Made by a program: the position numbers and the translations under genes
Shown here: one piece after another, positions 63,937 through 64,000 of the stretch
How the letters are laid out: the number at the start of each line of letters is the position of its first letter
How positions within the stretch are numbered: position 1 is the first letter of the stretch
IMG/VR virus record: IMGVR_UViG_3300005663_000044
Span: 1-64,000 of that record
Reading direction: 5' to 3' (one strand)
DNA: 64,000 nt
Origin: a virus
Notes under the pieces: generated by a model
What the model saw: the letters and a program-made list of their open reading frames with translations, nothing else
Database searches by the model: none
What the model was told of the DNA's origin: nothing

Positions 63937-64000
63937 CGACGGTCTCCTGTAGGGTGCCAACACTCTCCATCACGCCAGCCAGAGCTTCCTCAACATCCTT
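63923..64000 (-). CDS. C-terminal end of a coiled-coil protein (cut by edge)
   Basis: 26 codons from the right edge, ending in TGA: DVEEALAGVMESVG, charged helix, as the end of a long coiled coil. It overlaps the next gene start by 14 nt. May be the N-terminal half of a split SbcC/Rad50-type ATPase. Confidence 0.45.
   Translation of the reverse strand, partial: KDVEEALAGVMESVGTLQETVDGRD

Noticed and set aside
1-64000. CRISPR array, integrase or lysogeny module
   Set aside because: No regularly spaced 25-40 bp repeats with unique spacers, no tyrosine or serine recombinase motif, and no CI-like repressor were found. The 17-bp iterons are too short and lack spacers.

Overview
The window is part of a tailed double-stranded DNA bacteriophage genome (Caudoviricetes). 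It is gene-dense, with strong AGGAGG-type ribosome binding sites, many ATGA/GTGA/TAATG stop-start overlaps and sigma70-like promoters, so the host is a bacterium; its phylum cannot be told from the sequence. Both ends cut through genes (a primase on the left, a coiled-coil protein on the right). No integrase, excisionase or CI-type repressor was recognised, so a virulent lifestyle is the simplest reading. The virion genes (large portal, SU10-like capsid protein, two adaptor-like proteins, a 1,951-residue late protein, a beta-propeller-like protein and a lectin-containing fiber, with no tape measure or tail-tube gene seen) suggest a short-tailed, podovirus-like particle. This is an inference.

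Region 1 (1-19,962, minus strand): early and replication genes. From the left edge: CHC2-type primase, a coupled 48-codon gene, a DnaB/gp4-like helicase, an HNH nuclease, a UvsW-like SF2 helicase, a lipoprotein, then several dozen very small genes. Many of the small proteins carry paired CxxC motifs. An HhH-GPD glycosylase-like gene and a non-canonical tRNA-like element also lie here. Two gene-free loci (4,520-4,647 and 18,437-18,619) share an array of 9-bp GTGA(G/C)(T/G)CAC sites at 17-bp spacing, one including a perfect 20-bp inverted repeat. A self-contained unit (19,092-19,962) with its own promoter and terminator encodes a zinc-ribbon protein, a dual-specificity phosphatase and a small protein.

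Region 2 (19,983-20,290): divergent promoters sharing a -35 region. The rightward one is followed within about 170 nt by a strong intrinsic terminator, and the RNA between folds into a long closing helix: a candidate phage small RNA or attenuated leader at the early/late junction.

Region 3 (20,294-50,254, plus strand): the late operon, with further promoters at 21,858 and 35,191. Order: small genes, large terminase, portal, 1,951-aa protein, scaffold-like protein, major capsid protein, beta-helix protein, duplicated small virion proteins, adaptor pair, an HNH gene, propeller protein, an endonuclease VII-like gene, a PD-(D/E)XK-like gene, fiber, and two holin-like genes.

Region 4 (50,414-64,000, minus strand): amidase endolysin, a nucleotide-metabolism cluster (DUF1599, DUF4406, MazG-like, deoxyribosyltransferase-like), a zinc-finger/SbcD-like nuclease, a remarkable HNH + degenerate family A polymerase-like fusion, KTSC protein, likely small terminase, a family 4 uracil-DNA glycosylase/DNA polymerase I fusion, RuvC-like resolvase and an SbcC/Rad50 C-terminal ATPase. 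Together with Region 1 these supply most of a phage replisome; no phage RNA polymerase is seen, in agreement with the sigma70-like promoters.
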